Source of the DNA: Acanthosepion esculentum
Taxonomy: Eukaryota > Mollusca > Cephalopoda > Sepiida > Sepiidae
Assembly: GCA_964036315.1 (NCBI GenBank)
Contig: OZ038498.1
Coordinates: forward strand, 5,857,278-5,921,277
Length of the DNA stretch: 64,000 bases
Direction of reading: 5' to 3'
The notes below the pieces were generated by a model. That model was given only the letters and a program-made list of their open reading frames with translations. It was not told the origin of the DNA and searched no databases. Each line of letters begins with the position of its first letter. Position 1 is the stretch's first letter. Made by a program: the position numbers and the translations under genes. Positions 1 through 10,499 of the stretch are shown one piece after another.

Positions 1-109
1 TGATTGAAACATTTTTTACGGTTTATTGACCTTTACCCGCAAAAGCCGTAAAAAAAAAATCCAGATTTCTTTTTTGTACTGATACAAATTCTATTAATTA
101 ACCCATTGG

Positions 110-268
110 TGTAGGGACAAGGGATGGATTCGTACTTTTCCCGGATGGAATTGGAACTTAACTCACCAATTTCTAATTCCGAGCCGTTATCCATCACACC
201 GGGTTCGATGTTGTTTAATTAATTGATCGTACCTGAACCGGTCTTTCAACGTGATACGGTCGTAAGCC
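110..268 (-). repeat. SINE relic: 5S-derived head fused to a tRNA-like body
   Basis: Read on the minus strand, 268 to 223 matches the first ~45 nt of 5S rRNA (start of the gene through GTACGATCA). It then passes into a body with a GGTGTGATGGATAACGGC box-A-like stretch and GTTCCAATTCC resembling box B. The same body follows a 5S head at 63.2 kb, so this is a chimeric SINE rather than a broken 5S gene. The 5S part lacks its middle and 3' portions. Family name unknown. Confidence 0.6.
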
Positions 269-280
269 AAATTAGATTCT

Positions 281-388
281 TACAGCACTTGGTATTCCCA
301 TGCGGTTACCCATCTAGGTACTGACCAAACTCGACGTTGCTTAACTTCGGTGGTCGTACGATGTTTCAATGAGACATAGCCGTAAGCC
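281..388 (-). pseudogene. 5S rRNA-derived sequence (near full length, diverged)
   Basis: The reverse complement reads GGCTTACGGCTATG, then CACCGAAGTTAAGCAACGTC, then AGTACCTAGATGGGTAACCG, and ends ATACCAAGTGCTGTAAG. These are the conserved blocks of eukaryotic 5S rRNA in order, including the internal promoter region. A short deletion near position 30 and several substitutions argue against a functional gene. It sits head to tail with two other 5S-like pieces, as expected for SINE3-type heads. Confidence 0.7.
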
Positions 389-401
389 AAATTAGAGTGC
401 A

Positions 402-490
402 TACAGCACCTGGTATTCCCAAGCGGTTACACATCTTAACTTCGGTGATCGTACGAGAACCGATGTTTCAACGTGATACGGCCGTAAGCC
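402..490 (-). pseudogene. 5S rRNA-derived sequence with internal deletion
   Basis: On the minus strand the 5S 5' half (GGCCGTATCACGTTGAAAC through CACCGAAGTTAAG) joins directly to the 3' part (ATGTGTAACCGCTTGGG, then ATACCAGGTGCTGTATG). About 30 nt of the middle are missing. This is a 5S-derived SINE head or pseudogene. Confidence 0.65.
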
Positions 491-1767
491 CCTCGAACTT
501 GAAGCCAAACCTTGTGTTATTGTCAAATCCTCTGCTGTCGTTGTCGTTGTTAAGTAACAATAGCCGAGAAGGTTAAAATATCGTTTCGTGAATTTGGTAG
601 CGGAGTGAGTGTGAGTTCAATTCCTGGATCAGTTTGTACTTTAAACTGACCTTGTATCACATACGGTTGTGACGTGCGCCCACTGAAAAATACCATATTT
701 AAATCTTCATGTAAATATAATGATTATTGGCAATTCGGTTTTTAATTAAAAATTACCTTCGATTCGGCCTTATTAGGTACGAATCCATCGATTTCAAACC
801 AGAAGCAACTTATTAGACATAAGAGTATTATGAATTTTTGAAAGTATTTATAGTTGTTATACGCAGACGTAAAATCGTACGGAACCGCACAGAAACACAC
901 ATTCATACAAATATATATACGCGGGAGAGAGAGTGGAAAGAGAGAGGGGGAGAGAGAGAATGAGAGACGCAGACAATATTATTTAGAGATCAAATTGCAT
1001 AATTAACCCCGAATATACTTAAGCTTCCAGTTGCATTTTCCGGACACCTAAGTCTTTATACTATATTTCTTTTTAAAAACCAATATTTTTTTCAGAAAGG
1101 TTAGACCCCGACACTAAATAAACTCATAATTTGACTACTTGAATCCGTTCTTTGTGTAAAACCGTTTTGGAAACAATATTTCCTTTTATTTCCATTCCTT
1201 TCACTTTTCTCTTTTCTTTTCAGTAAAAAGTTTTCATTTTCAAAGACGAATTTTGTCTAAAAGCGGACTTCTTAAGACTTGAACTATAAAGATCAAATAT
1301 GAACCGGACAAAGGAGTCTTTCTCGAAAGTGAACCCTGATGTTAAATGTGAAGAATTTATGGCAAAAGTTTCAAAAGGTCGGGAGGGATGCTTGAAAGAA
1401 AAAGACGCCCATTTTTTTTTCTTATTAAATTTGTAGAGCGTACTAAAACCAATATAACAAGAAATAAAGGTATTTTTACGCTTCGAACAAGAAAAAAAAA
1501 TGAATTCTGCCTTCCGTTGATTAGTTGAGTTTTTTTTTTTTTTTGTTGCTTTTTTTGCTTCATAATTTCTTTTTTCTTTCCGTTTCACTCGTTCCATTTT
1601 AAGTTAAATTAAAAAGAATAAACTCCTATTTCATAAACACATCCCGAATAAATGTTCAATTGATAAAGAAAATAGGTAAAGGCTGAATAAAAAATTACCA
1701 TCCAATTATTTTCTTTTCATCCGTCTTTCTCTTTTGGTGCCTCAGTTTCCAGCGTTTCACTTTTCAA
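491..1767. other. Unannotated AT-rich stretch
   Basis: I see no gene here. There is a short GA-rich patch at 925-965. Around 595-650 a GTGAGTTCAATTCCTGG stretch resembles the box-B end of a tRNA-derived SINE. The open frames at 1220-1600 are lysine/phenylalanine-rich low-complexity translations with no recognisable domain. Confidence 0.5.
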
Positions 1768-1841
1768 ACACACACACACACACATCACACATCACACATC
1801 ACACACACACACATCACACACACACACACACACACACACAC
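1768..1841. repeat. (CA)n microsatellite, interrupted by CATCACA
   Basis: Runs of ACAC interspersed with ATCACAC units; directly visible. Confidence 0.95.
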
Positions 1842-2033
1842 GTACTCTCTCTCTCTTTTTTGTTTCTTTTTTCATTTCATTTTTCATCTTACCTTTTTCC
1901 CTTTTACATTTTTCAAAAACTGTTTCATTCTCTCCAAATTTATGTGTGTCACATTCTTTCTTTTTTCTTTCTTTTTTTTTCTTTATAAATTTGTGCGTCA
2001 TCCTTTCTTTCTTTTTTAAATTCGTGCGTGTTT

Positions 2034-2149
2034 CTTTCTTCCTTTCTTTCTTTCTTTCTTTCTAAATCTGTACGTTTCTCTTTCCAAATCTATGCCTCTT
2101 TGTTTTTCTTTCTTTTGAATCTTTGCGTCTTTCTTTGTTTCTTTCTTTG

Positions 2150-2190
<41 letters not shown>

Positions 2191-2329
2191 AATTCAGTGT
2201 GTCTTTCTTTTTTCTTCTCAAATCTTTGTGTCTTGCTTTCATTCATTCTTTCTTTTACAAATCTGTACCACATTTTTTCCAAATCTGTGAATCTTGCATT
2301 TTTCTTTTATTTCGAAATGTGTATACTTT

Positions 2330-2392
<63 letters not shown>

Positions 2393-2524
2393 AAACTAAA
2401 TATGTGTGTCTTTCTTTTTATTCTCAGATCTTTGTGTCTTTCTTTCTTTCTTTTAGAAATCTGTACCACATTCTTTTCAAATCTGTGCATCTTCCATTTC
2501 TTCTTTTTTTTAAATGTGCGTGCC

Positions 2525-2555
<31 letters not shown>

Positions 2556-2786
2556 TTCCTTCCTTTCTTCCTTCCTTCCTTCCTTTCTTTCTTTCTTTCT
2601 TTCTTTCTTCCTTCCTTTCTTCCTTCCTTCCTTTCTTTCTTTCTTTCTTTCTTCCTTCCTTCCTTTCTTCCTTCCTTCCTTCCTTCCTTTCTTTCTTTCT
2701 TTCTTTCTTCCTTCCTTTCTTCCTTCCTTCCTTTCTTTCTTTCTTTCTTTCTTCCTTCCTTCCTTTCTTCCTTCCTTCCTTCCTTC

Positions 2787-2817
<31 letters not shown>

Positions 2818-2820
2818 TCG
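2034..2820. repeat. Long CTTT/CTTC polypyrimidine tract with higher-order pattern
   Basis: Almost 800 bp of pyrimidines on the plus strand. It starts as CTTT repeats broken by short AAATCTGTGC-like linkers (2060-2520). At 2530-2818 it becomes alternating blocks of TTTC and TTCC, with the block order itself repeated. The long Ser/Phe/Leu-rich frame on the plus strand and the Lys/Arg/Glu-rich frame on the minus strand are products of this repeat, not genes. Confidence 0.95.
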
Positions 2821-3516
2821 TCCCGTGTATATGTATGGATTATGCGTCTCTCTTTCCCTATAATTCATGTAAATGTCATTGTTAGCTTCCATTCTTTGAT
2901 ACATCGACAGGCTTAAAAAATAAGCCTAAATAAAGAGGCGCCATCTTTTTTCGTAACATTCATGAGACGTAAATATCTTTCGGTTTCTTCTTAGTTCTTC
3001 TTCACTGTGCATTCGTCTGGATCACAATTATGGATTATCTGTAGACCTTGAACATGGCATATCTATAGTTTTATTTATCATTGAATTCCTTCGTACATAC
3101 TAATTTGTTTTGTGCCTTTATGTTATAAAAATGAATTGGAGTCTACGTTATTATTCTTTTCGTTTCTGTAAGATTCGGGTTTTTTTTTCGCCTCCTTTTC
3201 CCATCATTCTTGTTATCATCGGTAGGATTCCTACCACCCCCTTAGTAAGCAAAAACACCCATACTTACAAGGAACGGAAAACTCAAGTACAACGAAATGA
3301 GAATATTTTTTTTATAGAAATCAAGAAAATACCGATAATATTTGCGATCTTCAAAAAGTATTTATGATATTAAACAGGTTTTCGTCTATTAGAAGATAAT
3401 GCTAGTTAGTATATTTTTCGCTTAAGCAGCTGTAACTTCCAATGAAAATAAATAATTTAGATATGAATATATGAAAAATTTCTCAGAATTAACCTGTAGA
3501 AAAAGATAAAAGGTAT
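2821..3516. other. No recognisable feature
   Basis: AT-rich sequence. The 85-codon frame at 3110-3367 has no motif or compositional support as a gene. Confidence 0.4.
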
Positions 3517-3810
3517 AAAGGAAAAAAGACAATAGGAAAACTGCGTAGATTTAGCCGACGTGTTTCATCCGAACAATATTTCTACATGTGAAAATATTCT
3601 CTTAAAACATAAAGTAATTCACGCAATTTTTCAGTCGACCCTATAAATATACAATAGCCTTTCTAAATTCTTCTAGTTGCTAATTTTGTTTTGTTCTTTA
3701 TAGATACATTGTTTCAATAAATTCATTTCTTTTTTTGACTTGAAAAAGTTCACATTGGTCGAAACGCGTCGGCTAAAACTACACAGTTTTTCTATTGTCT
3801 TTTTTCCTTT
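3517..3810. repeat. Inverted-repeat element with ~49-bp arms
   Basis: 3517-3565 is the reverse complement of 3761-3810 with a few mismatches (GACAATAGGAAAACTGCG against its complement near 3783-3800). Each arm carries GAAAC(A/G)CGTCGGC, the same GAAA-palindrome-C-G layout as the hammerhead-like motifs elsewhere in the window. Probably two inverted termini of a Penelope-type or foldback element; no coding content lies between the arms. Confidence 0.7.
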
Positions 3811-4053
3811 GTACAAATAAATATGGACAAAAGTTATGATGGAGAAGGAACTTCATTCGGATGGATCGTTTAAGTATGAAACATTATTTTGTGATTTAAA
3901 GACTCAGAAAAATATGTCGCCGTCTTCTTCACTGGTGATTGATATAGTTTGATGACACAAGATCATTTTCTTCCTAACGGATTCAGGTGTGATGAATATA
4001 TAGATATAACTTAGAAATATAACATTTTAAACCATACAGATTGTAAGGAACAA

Positions 4054-4129
4054 TTCTTCTTCTTCTTCTTCTTCTTCTTCTTCTTCTTCTTCTTCTTCTT
4101 CTTCTTCTTCTTCTTCTTCTTCTTCTTCT
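4054..4129. repeat. (TTC)n microsatellite = (GAA)n tail of an RTE-like element
   Basis: About 25 perfect TTC units. On the minus strand they follow directly after the stop codon of the RTE-like C-terminus at 4130-4340, so they are best read as its expanded 3' tail. Confidence 0.85.
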
Positions 4130-4340
4130 ATGCGCCGTGTCCGTTCAGGACGTTGGCGATCATGGCACTCCGCGATTTCCTGACCTTTGTAGCTCTTAAC
4201 TTCTGTCACTTTGCAATCTTTCCCAAACCCCGCTTCGCCGTCCATTCACTAAAGTTATGTGTTGTTTTCCTCTCTCCTTTCTTGCCTTCAATCCGTCCTG
4301 TGTGTATCCAATTTTCCAAGCCTTCTTTCTTCATTATATA
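4130..4340 (-). pseudogene. RTE-like LINE reverse transcriptase, extreme C-terminus (relic)
   Basis: The minus-strand translation gives GRIEGKKGERKTTHNFSEW, then AKRGLGKIAK, an in-frame stop, and RATKVRKSRSAMIANVLNG before the terminal stop. This matches the tail of the common RTE-type endonuclease-reverse transcriptase (GKIEGKRxRGRQRxTY...KWMxxQGL...LLRATKDRKLWRAMIA). Only this tail remains; endonuclease and RT domains are absent. The same segment forms the 202-bp tandem array at 22.1-27.6 kb, and here it is single copy with a long GAA tail. Non-functional. Confidence 0.75.
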
Positions 4341-5058
4341 CCCTAGAAATTTCAACTGGCTTTACCTGATGTTAAGTATAAATGTCCCTTTTGTTTCCCG
4401 GAAAAAAGAATTAAACAACACTATTTTCCTTCGTAAGCAATTTCAGTGCCTCAGACGAGAAACGTGGTTGTCAAATAGCAGAACTGTCTTTTTTCCTTTT
4501 TGCAAGGCAAATCCTTCAAAAACTGATGAGTTATAGAAACAGTTCTTTCGTCACCCATCCAGATGAGTTAGCTACATCAATACAGGCAACGGGCCCATCC
4601 TGCATAAAGTACCACTTGAAAAAAAAAGTTTCAGGAAAGGTCAATATGGGTGAAAGAAATGTACCATAATTGACCACGTTGAACAAAGGCAACACGTCCA
4701 TCACGTTTGGTTTCGACCTTTACCAAGAAACTTCTAGATTTCTGAACAGTCGTTACACTAGTTTCATTACAGCTCCATTTATCACCTGCTGAAACTTCTA
4801 GGGGTTAATGATTTCACCAAATTTAGTGAAGAACTTAGCAACAATTTATAGATCGAGCCAAAGATTTTGGCCCAGACATACTACGTATGGGTAAGTTTGG
4901 ATACCGTTTGATAAAAGCAGCAACACAATCAGATATCTCACATTATGAAATGGACAAAGTCCGACAATTTTAAGACATTTTTATGTTTATACATTCTTTT
5001 TATAGATACAAATATTTAAGTAAATGCTCTGTTTATAATAAACAGTATTAAACAACAT
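4341..5058. other. Mostly unassigned; SINE flank at its end
   Basis: No gene is recognised between 4341 and about 4960. The segment 4965-5065 is repeated in inverted orientation at 10365-10445 and lies outside the tRNA-like palindrome, so it belongs to that repeat family. Confidence 0.45.
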
Positions 5059-5264
5059 TTACCGGCCTGAATGTCCGAGAAATTGTCATAGAAAATGTGC
5101 GTCCTCTGACAGGAATCGAACCTGCATTCTATACGAAACCGTCATATAGCCTGACGTGCCTTAACCGATTGGGCTATATGACGGTTCCGTATAGGATACA
5201 GGTTCGATTCCTGTCGGAGGACGCATATTTTCTATGACAATTTCTCGGACATTCAGGCCGGTAA
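5059..5264. repeat. Large palindrome built on a tRNA-derived SINE
   Basis: The arms 5059-5150 and about 5175-5264 are near-perfect reverse complements. Read on the minus strand from about 5182 to 5101, the sequence resembles a whole tRNA: TAGCCCAATCGGTTAAGGC (box A), an anticodon-like stem CGTCA...TGACG, and GGTTCGATTCC (box B). The plus strand carries only the 3' half (GGTTCGATTCCTGTCGGAGG). The anticodon loop lacks the usual U33, so I call a tRNA-related repeat, not a tRNA gene. Confidence 0.8.
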
Positions 5265-5385
5265 TGAACTGAATTGCATGAACTCAGCACAATTAATTTA
5301 ATTAAAGACAGACCGTCTACTCAAATAAGTTGCATCCATAAAAATAACGTATAAACAGTGTGTATATATAAAGAATTTCTAATAA

Positions 5386-5558
5386 TTCAAACGTTATTAT
5401 AGTAGACACTTCTTATTTGAAATAGACGCCCCATTTTTATTTATTAAATTAAGATTTCTCGAATGCAATAGATCGATAGATATAATACAGCACTTGTTAT
5501 AAATAAAAATAGGGCGTCTATTTCAAATAAGAAGTATCTACTATAACAATGTTTGAAG
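5386..5558. repeat. Palindromic (foldback) element
   Basis: TTCAAACGTTATTATAGTAG at the left end is mirrored at the right end. The inner arm GAAATAGACGCCC(C/T)ATTTTTATTTAT is also mirrored. Arms are about 60 bp with few mismatches around an AT-rich centre. No open frame. Confidence 0.8.
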
Positions 5559-5759
5559 TAAAATTTATAGTAAAAAAAAAGTTTGGATGAGAATCCAAGG
5601 GAACAAACAGTATGACAATTGTTTTAGACAATTTGTAATTTAAGATAATCTATAAAACTTCTATTTTGACAAGTTGCGCCGATGAATCCTCGTCATTAGA
5701 AAAATAATTTTATTTTAACTAAGTCTACATTAGCGAGACAAAACGTGATTCACGATAAG

Positions 5760-6320
5760 GATGTAATCGATCCTGACTTGGCATCCTGACTTCACTCACT
5801 TTCTCACCGACGTGACGTGTCTTTCCTCTGCCCTTTCTACATATATTTCCATGGCAACTACTCTGGCGATCTTTTTTTCCCTGGTGCCTCGACTACATGA
5901 ATTTAAGCGTTCTACGAGATTCGCATGTAGGCCTCACAACTTTTACTGTTGAAATAGCTAAATGCAACTGTCACTTCTATTCCAAAAGTTTCTTTTCTCA
6001 CACTTCCTGCCTGTGGAACTCCTTTCCGTTTAATTGCTTCTCTGACAATTACAATCTACAAAAATTTAAATGCAACGTCAATTGTCATCTTCTGCCTTTT
6101 TGAATCTCGTTCATCTTTTGTCCTTTCCTTAACCCTCTCTATATTCAGTCTTTTCTCTCACTTTCACTCTCTGTAACTCTCACTTTCACTCTCTGTAACT
6201 CTCACTTTCACTCTCCGTAACTCTCACTTTCACTCTCTGTAACTCTCACTTTCACTCTCTGTAACTCTCACTTTCACTCTCTGTAACTCCCTACGTACTA
6301 GTGTTATCCCCGCCTTGCGT
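5760..6320 (+). pseudogene. Jockey/CR1-like LINE reverse transcriptase C-terminus and 3' UTR (relic)
   Basis: Plus-strand frames give LSSALSTYISMATTLAIF, LVPRLHEFKRSTRFACRPHN and then, in another frame, FYSKSFFSHTSCLWNSFP and NLQKFKCNVNCHLLPF. This is the signature end of many Jockey/CR1-group LINE proteins (FxPRTxxLWNSLP...YNLxxFKxxVxxxL). A frameshift lies near 5935. After the stop, 6155-6288 is a 22-bp tandem repeat in the 3' UTR (about six copies of CTCTCACTTTCACTCTCTGT plus AA), followed by GCGTCGGGTGAAATGATT near the 3' end. A related, longer relic lies at 30.2-30.9 kb. Confidence 0.7.
6155..6288. repeat. 22-bp tandem repeat (CTCTCACTTTCACTCTCTGTAA)
   Basis: About six consecutive near-identical copies, lying in the 3' UTR of the LINE relic at 5760-6320. 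Confidence 0.9.
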
Positions 6321-7083
6321 CGGGTGAAATGATTTTAAAAAATAACAATAACGAAAGAAAAAAATACACTTTACTTTTACTTTAATCGTATGTTTTTGCA
6401 AATTTGAATATAAATTCAACTCCAGTTTTATTTATTTATTCGTTCATCTATTTTAAAGATGACGTATTCCACACATTCTCGTTGTTAACTCTGCATGAAC
6501 AAGCAATAAATTAAAATAGCTCGGTACGTTATTTATCGTCGAGGATTCGTAGATCATAGCATTTTTAATACATCTTCATCTGAGTAAACTATATTCACTA
6601 AATTGAGCACTCGTCTGCTTAACGAGAATCACGTTTTATCTCGCTCCATGTAGATTTTGTGGAAATAAAATTCTTTATTCTGATGAAGTCGATCCATCCG
6701 CAAAAATGTCATGATAATTTTTCGAACTATATTTCACGCTTCTGGTACATTTTATTCAAAATAAAAACACCAATGCAAATATTACGACACTTCTTGGAAA
6801 AATTCTGGTTTTCAAATCATAAGCAAAAAGATTATTATTAATAAGTGTTATTTGATCATTATTATAAATCTTTTCATAAGAAAAAAATGATGGATGGTTA
6901 GTAAAATATTGTTCATTTCTCCTGGAAAATATTTTGGGAAAATTACGAACAAAAATGATATTGGCAAAGAAAAAAGAAAGTGTTGTGAACCCAGAATAGG
7001 TCTGAGAGAAAACTCGAACTCAGCAATTTAATGAAAACATATTATTAAACAAAAGAACGAATACAAAGTACAGTAGTCAACTC
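6321..7083. other. No recognisable feature
   Basis: AT-rich sequence without domain-bearing frames or obvious repeats. Confidence 0.4.
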
Positions 7084-7344
7084 GTCAACTGTAGACAGAG
7101 ATATTTACTTGCACAAGGGAAAGAAGTAGCACATGGCCGAGTTTAACGTGGATATTCCGAGCCCGTAGGCTCGGCCAAAAAATGCGAGTAGAAACTGTAA
7201 AAACAGAATAGGCTTGGTCAACCTCCCCGAACGAGACTCTGCCCTTCGGCGGAGCCTCGTTCGGGTTCCTCTCTGCTCAGAGGCAGAGAGTTCGACCGTC
7301 TTGCTGGAAAAGGCCGCAGCAAGCCAACTGTCAACTGTAGACAG
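7084..7344 (-). mobile_element. Solitary hairpin-rich SINE-like element between 15-bp direct repeats
   Basis: The exact repeat GTCAACTGTAGACAG occurs at 7084-7098 and 7330-7344, and similarity continues a little beyond (ATATTTA(C/T)T). Between them lies a single diverged copy of the unit amplified at 51.96-57.88 kb. It keeps the hairpins CCGAGCCCGTAGGCTCGG, CTGTAAAAACAG, the ~34-nt GAACGAG...CTCGTTC stem-loop with a CCCTTCGG apex, and CTCTGCTCAGAGGCAGAG. The minus-strand end reads CTCGGCCATGTGCTAC, like the end of the adjacent Tx1-like LINE. Either a retroposed element with a target-site duplication or a local duplication of the LINE 3' tail. Confidence 0.65.
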
Positions 7345-8011
7345 CTCAATATTTATTGCATTTTAAAAATACAATTATGGCAAAAGGCCGAAAAAGGGGA
7401 GGTCCCCACTAGCTATCTTATACCTAGCTAATACGATTCACGACTCATTCACTCATTACAGTTTACCCATTCACCATAAGAACTCGTCCATCACCAATCA
7501 ATCTCTAGTGCACTATAATGCCACATCCTCTCTAGAGGGACCTACAAAACGCGCCCCCTGCCATAAAAATTTAATGATACTAAATATACATAAAAATCCA
7601 TGATGAAAAAATGAGAGGGGAGGGAGATGAATCCAATAACAAACTAAATATTAACACAAATCAAATTAAAACGTAACTGATGTTAGTAGGGCCCGTCTAA
7701 CCTTCAAAACAGAATGGCCGCTGTATTCTGATCATTGGACAAAATCAAGAGGCTCTCTCGCTAAGGGAGTGAAAAAAAAAGTGAAAATATAGACGCGCAT
7801 GGAGAATAAAAAGTTGACCCAGTCGAGATCAAAAGGGGACCAAAACAAACTGGGGAGGTTGGGAATCTCAAGTTGGATCATAATCAAAGATGCGGCCAGG
7901 GACAGGCCGGGAACAACACTTACTCACATTAACTAGGTATACAAAAGCTTGTCTAACCTAACCAAGGGGAGGGCTCCACAGGAAACCACCCCGATGTGAC
8001 GTAGGCTTGAC
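7345..8011 (-). other. 3' UTR of the Tx1-like LINE, copy 1
   Basis: This matches the region after the stop codon of copy 2 (35676-36330), including the blocks rendered on that strand as GGTTAGGTTAGACAAGCTT and CGGGCCCTACTAACAT. It ends near CGGCCTTTTGCCATAATTG, followed by an AATAAA-like string. The two copies have accumulated many substitutions and small indels. Confidence 0.7.
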
Positions 8012-10149
8012 CTAAAAGAGAAAATCAAGGCTAGCCCCGTTCAAACGAACCAAGCTCGCCTCAGTCACCCACCTTTCGCTGAAGACTGTCGAATGCAAGC
8101 GTTTTCTATCAGTTCTAATCTTCATCTTGAACTGATGCTCAAAAAATCGGATCAGATCCTGATGAGAAAGACTGGTGCCTCGCAAGACTTCCTCCATTCG
8201 CGTCGTCCAAATCACCATTCGAGCCGTGGCCAGCAGCATCAGAAACACCATCCGTTTCACCCCAGAATATGGGGGCGACACATTGTCACACGCGTATGCG
8301 CGATCAATGGGCACGAGCCTTTCGGGAGCGAGCCGACATGGTCCATAGGGGGCGGACACGGGGACAATGGTAGAAGGCGTGTGAAGCCGTTTCTTCTAAA
8401 CCAAGACCACACCGTTCACAGTCTGGCAAATCAGCCAAGCCCCATATGAAGGCCTTGTCATTGAGAGGCAGCCGATTCCGAGCCAATCGCCAAGTAAGCG
8501 AAAACTCAGTTACTGAGATAATCCGCCGCTGGCGCCCAAGACCAGTAAGAGCGAAACTCCTCCTCCGACAAGTCGAGCTCCTCACGTAGGGAATCCTTCG
8601 CGACCCCCTCCACTAGAAGACAGTAGAAGACCTTCCTAGGCCGAGAAAGGTCACTGGACCGTGGAACAGCCAACAAGGCAACCGACACTCGCGAAGAAAA
8701 CCGATTGATCTCGGGGTTTACGACGGCGCTCAACCCGCGAGATCGAGGGATTGATAGTAAGGCGGGGGAACGCGTCCCTCACAATCCCCTCCATAATCGG
8801 ATCTCCACCTGTCAACGCGCGGTGCAGGAAAGCCAACCTCGAGGCACGCCTGTGTCTTACCAAGTGTGGCATTCCCAGCCCCCATGACACGGACGTTGTG
8901 CACAGACTCGTCTGTCGACCCGATTCCGGCGTCCCCCCTATAAAATGGAGGATAGCGAGCGCTCGAGCGCCTTCCGGTGGCCTTTACAGAGAGGAAGTAC
9001 GAACAATCAATAAAGAACAAGATGGAAAATGTATGTAGCACACACCTCCGCCCTGCCCTTCACGGACAACCTCCGTCGATGCCAAGTCTGACCGGCAGCA
9101 TCGACCTTTGCTCGTACTTCAGACCAATTTTTCTCCAGCTGGAGGTCGGGTCCAAACCACACTCCAAGAATGTGGACAGGCCCGTCCGTCCGACCGAAGG
9201 GCCCCGGATGCTCGACCCCCTTCCAGGCACCTAACCGCAAGCCGGACAACTTGTCGCGGTTAATCTTGGCCCCTGTCACCTTTTCGTACCGATCAAGCGC
9301 CTTCAACACTGCCTCAATATCGCTGCGGGACGACACGAAAGCAGATACGTCATCGACGTACGCAGAATCCCTAGCACGAGCTCCTCCAGGTACGGCGATT
9401 CCGCGTAGGGCCGGACTGCACGCCCTGTCTCTCAGCCGGCGAAGGAGAGGCTCCAACGCCAAAGCATAAAGTAGCGGCGACAGTGGACAACCCTGATGGA
9501 CCGATCTAGACAGCGCAAAAGCGCCCAACAGCTTCCCGTTCACCTGCACCACAGCACTGGGAACGCGATACAGGAGGCGGAAATCGGGTGCGAATCCGGC
9601 GGCCTGCAGGACAGCAGCAAGGTAGCGATGGTCAACTCTATCAAATGCCTTGGACTGATTCAAATTAATCAGAGCGACGTCATCGTCGTCTTTTACAACC
9701 TCTATGATCGTGCGGATCAGATGCAGGTTGCTCTGAATTGTTCGGCCCCTCACAGAACAAGTCTGCTACGGACCCAACAGAGACTCGTCAACTGACTGCA
9801 AACGCTCCTGCAGGATCTTGGCCAAAATCTTTAACTCTGTGTTTAGCAGAGTTATGGGCCTGTAGTCATCTAGTTTCTCCCCAACACCCTTGCCCTTTTT
9901 CAACGGCTTGATCACACCCCTGGAAAACCGGTCGGGGAGGGACCAATGCCGGAACCAGTTGTTGAACACTGGAGTCAAAATCGGGACAAAGATGTGCGAC
10001 AGTCTCAAGTTCAATTCATAGGTCAAACCATCATGACCGGGCGACTTGCCTCTGTCGACCTTCTTCAATGCCGCGTAGACCTCGCCTTCCGTGATCTCTC
10101 CCTCGCAGCTAGCCGCTTCAGTCGGCGAAAGCCGAGGAAAGTCAGCCAA
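8012..10149 (-). pseudogene. Tx1-like LINE ORF2 reverse transcriptase, copy 1 (5'-truncated, disrupted)
   Basis: Minus strand. The remnant starts in the RT fingers (GKSPGHDGLTYEL, DDYRPITLLNTELKILAKIL). It passes an in-frame TAG at 9766-9768, where relatives have a codon in GPxQTCSVRGRTIQ, and continues through the palm (KAFDRVDHRY, GCPLSPLLYALALEPLLRRL, YVDD in place of YADD, TGAKINRDKLSGLRLGAW). Below about 9030 several frameshifts break it, but a CCHC-like finger (CERCGLGLEETASHAFYHC) and the terminus SLDFLF remain. Wording and order match L1/Tx1-clade LINEs. The N-terminal endonuclease is missing. The 5' break lies at 10150 against tRNA-SINE sequence. Confidence 0.85.
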
Positions 10150-10450
10150 ATAGCTGTATCTTATACGGAACCATCATATAGCCTGACGTACCTTAACCGA
10201 TTGGGCCACAGAGGATCGTTCGGTTAGCAAGGTCGATTTTACTGCTTTTAAACTACAATCTTCCATGAATCTCTCACGTACATTCATATCTGCTCAATGC
10301 GTATCCAAATGTAAACAAAATAGGATACAGGTTCGATTCCTGTCGGATATTCAGGCCAGTAAATGTTGTTAATACTGTTTATTATAAACAGAGCATTTAC
10401 TTAAATATAAATCTATAAAAAGAATGTATAAACATAATAATATCTTAAAA
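10150..10450. repeat. Split copy of the tRNA-derived palindromic repeat
   Basis: 10150-10207 repeats the tRNA-like centre of the 5.1-kb palindrome (ATCATATAGCCTGACGTACC, TTAACCGATTGGG). 10320-10450 repeats its other side in inverted orientation (GGTTCGATTCCTGTCGGATA, CAGGCCAGTAAATG, then the flank also found at 4965-5065). About 110 bp of unrelated sequence lies between the two parts. The Tx1-like LINE remnant begins exactly at the left edge. Confidence 0.65.
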
Positions 10451-10499
10451 AAATAATATAGAGAGCAGAATAAAAACGACAAAGAGTTCACATTTTGGT

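Noticed and set aside
2239..2904. Long Lys/Arg/Glu-rich open frame (221 codons) and its Phe/Leu/Ser-rich counterpart
   Set aside because: Direct translation of the CTTT/CTTC tract; no stop codons are possible in such repeats, so length carries no coding signal.
3761..3810. Additional hammerhead motif in the 3.5-3.8 kb inverted repeat
   Set aside because: GAAACGCGTC fits the stem-III side, but the CTGA half is TTGAAAAA and stem II does not pair convincingly; kept only as an inverted repeat.
4153..4536. 127-codon plus-strand frame
   Set aside because: It is antisense to the RTE-like C-terminus on the minus strand for its first part; the remainder has no motif.
5101..5182. Functional tRNA gene on the minus strand
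   Set aside because: Box A and B are good, but the anticodon loop lacks U33 and the sequence is embedded in a palindromic repeat with a truncated relative nearby.
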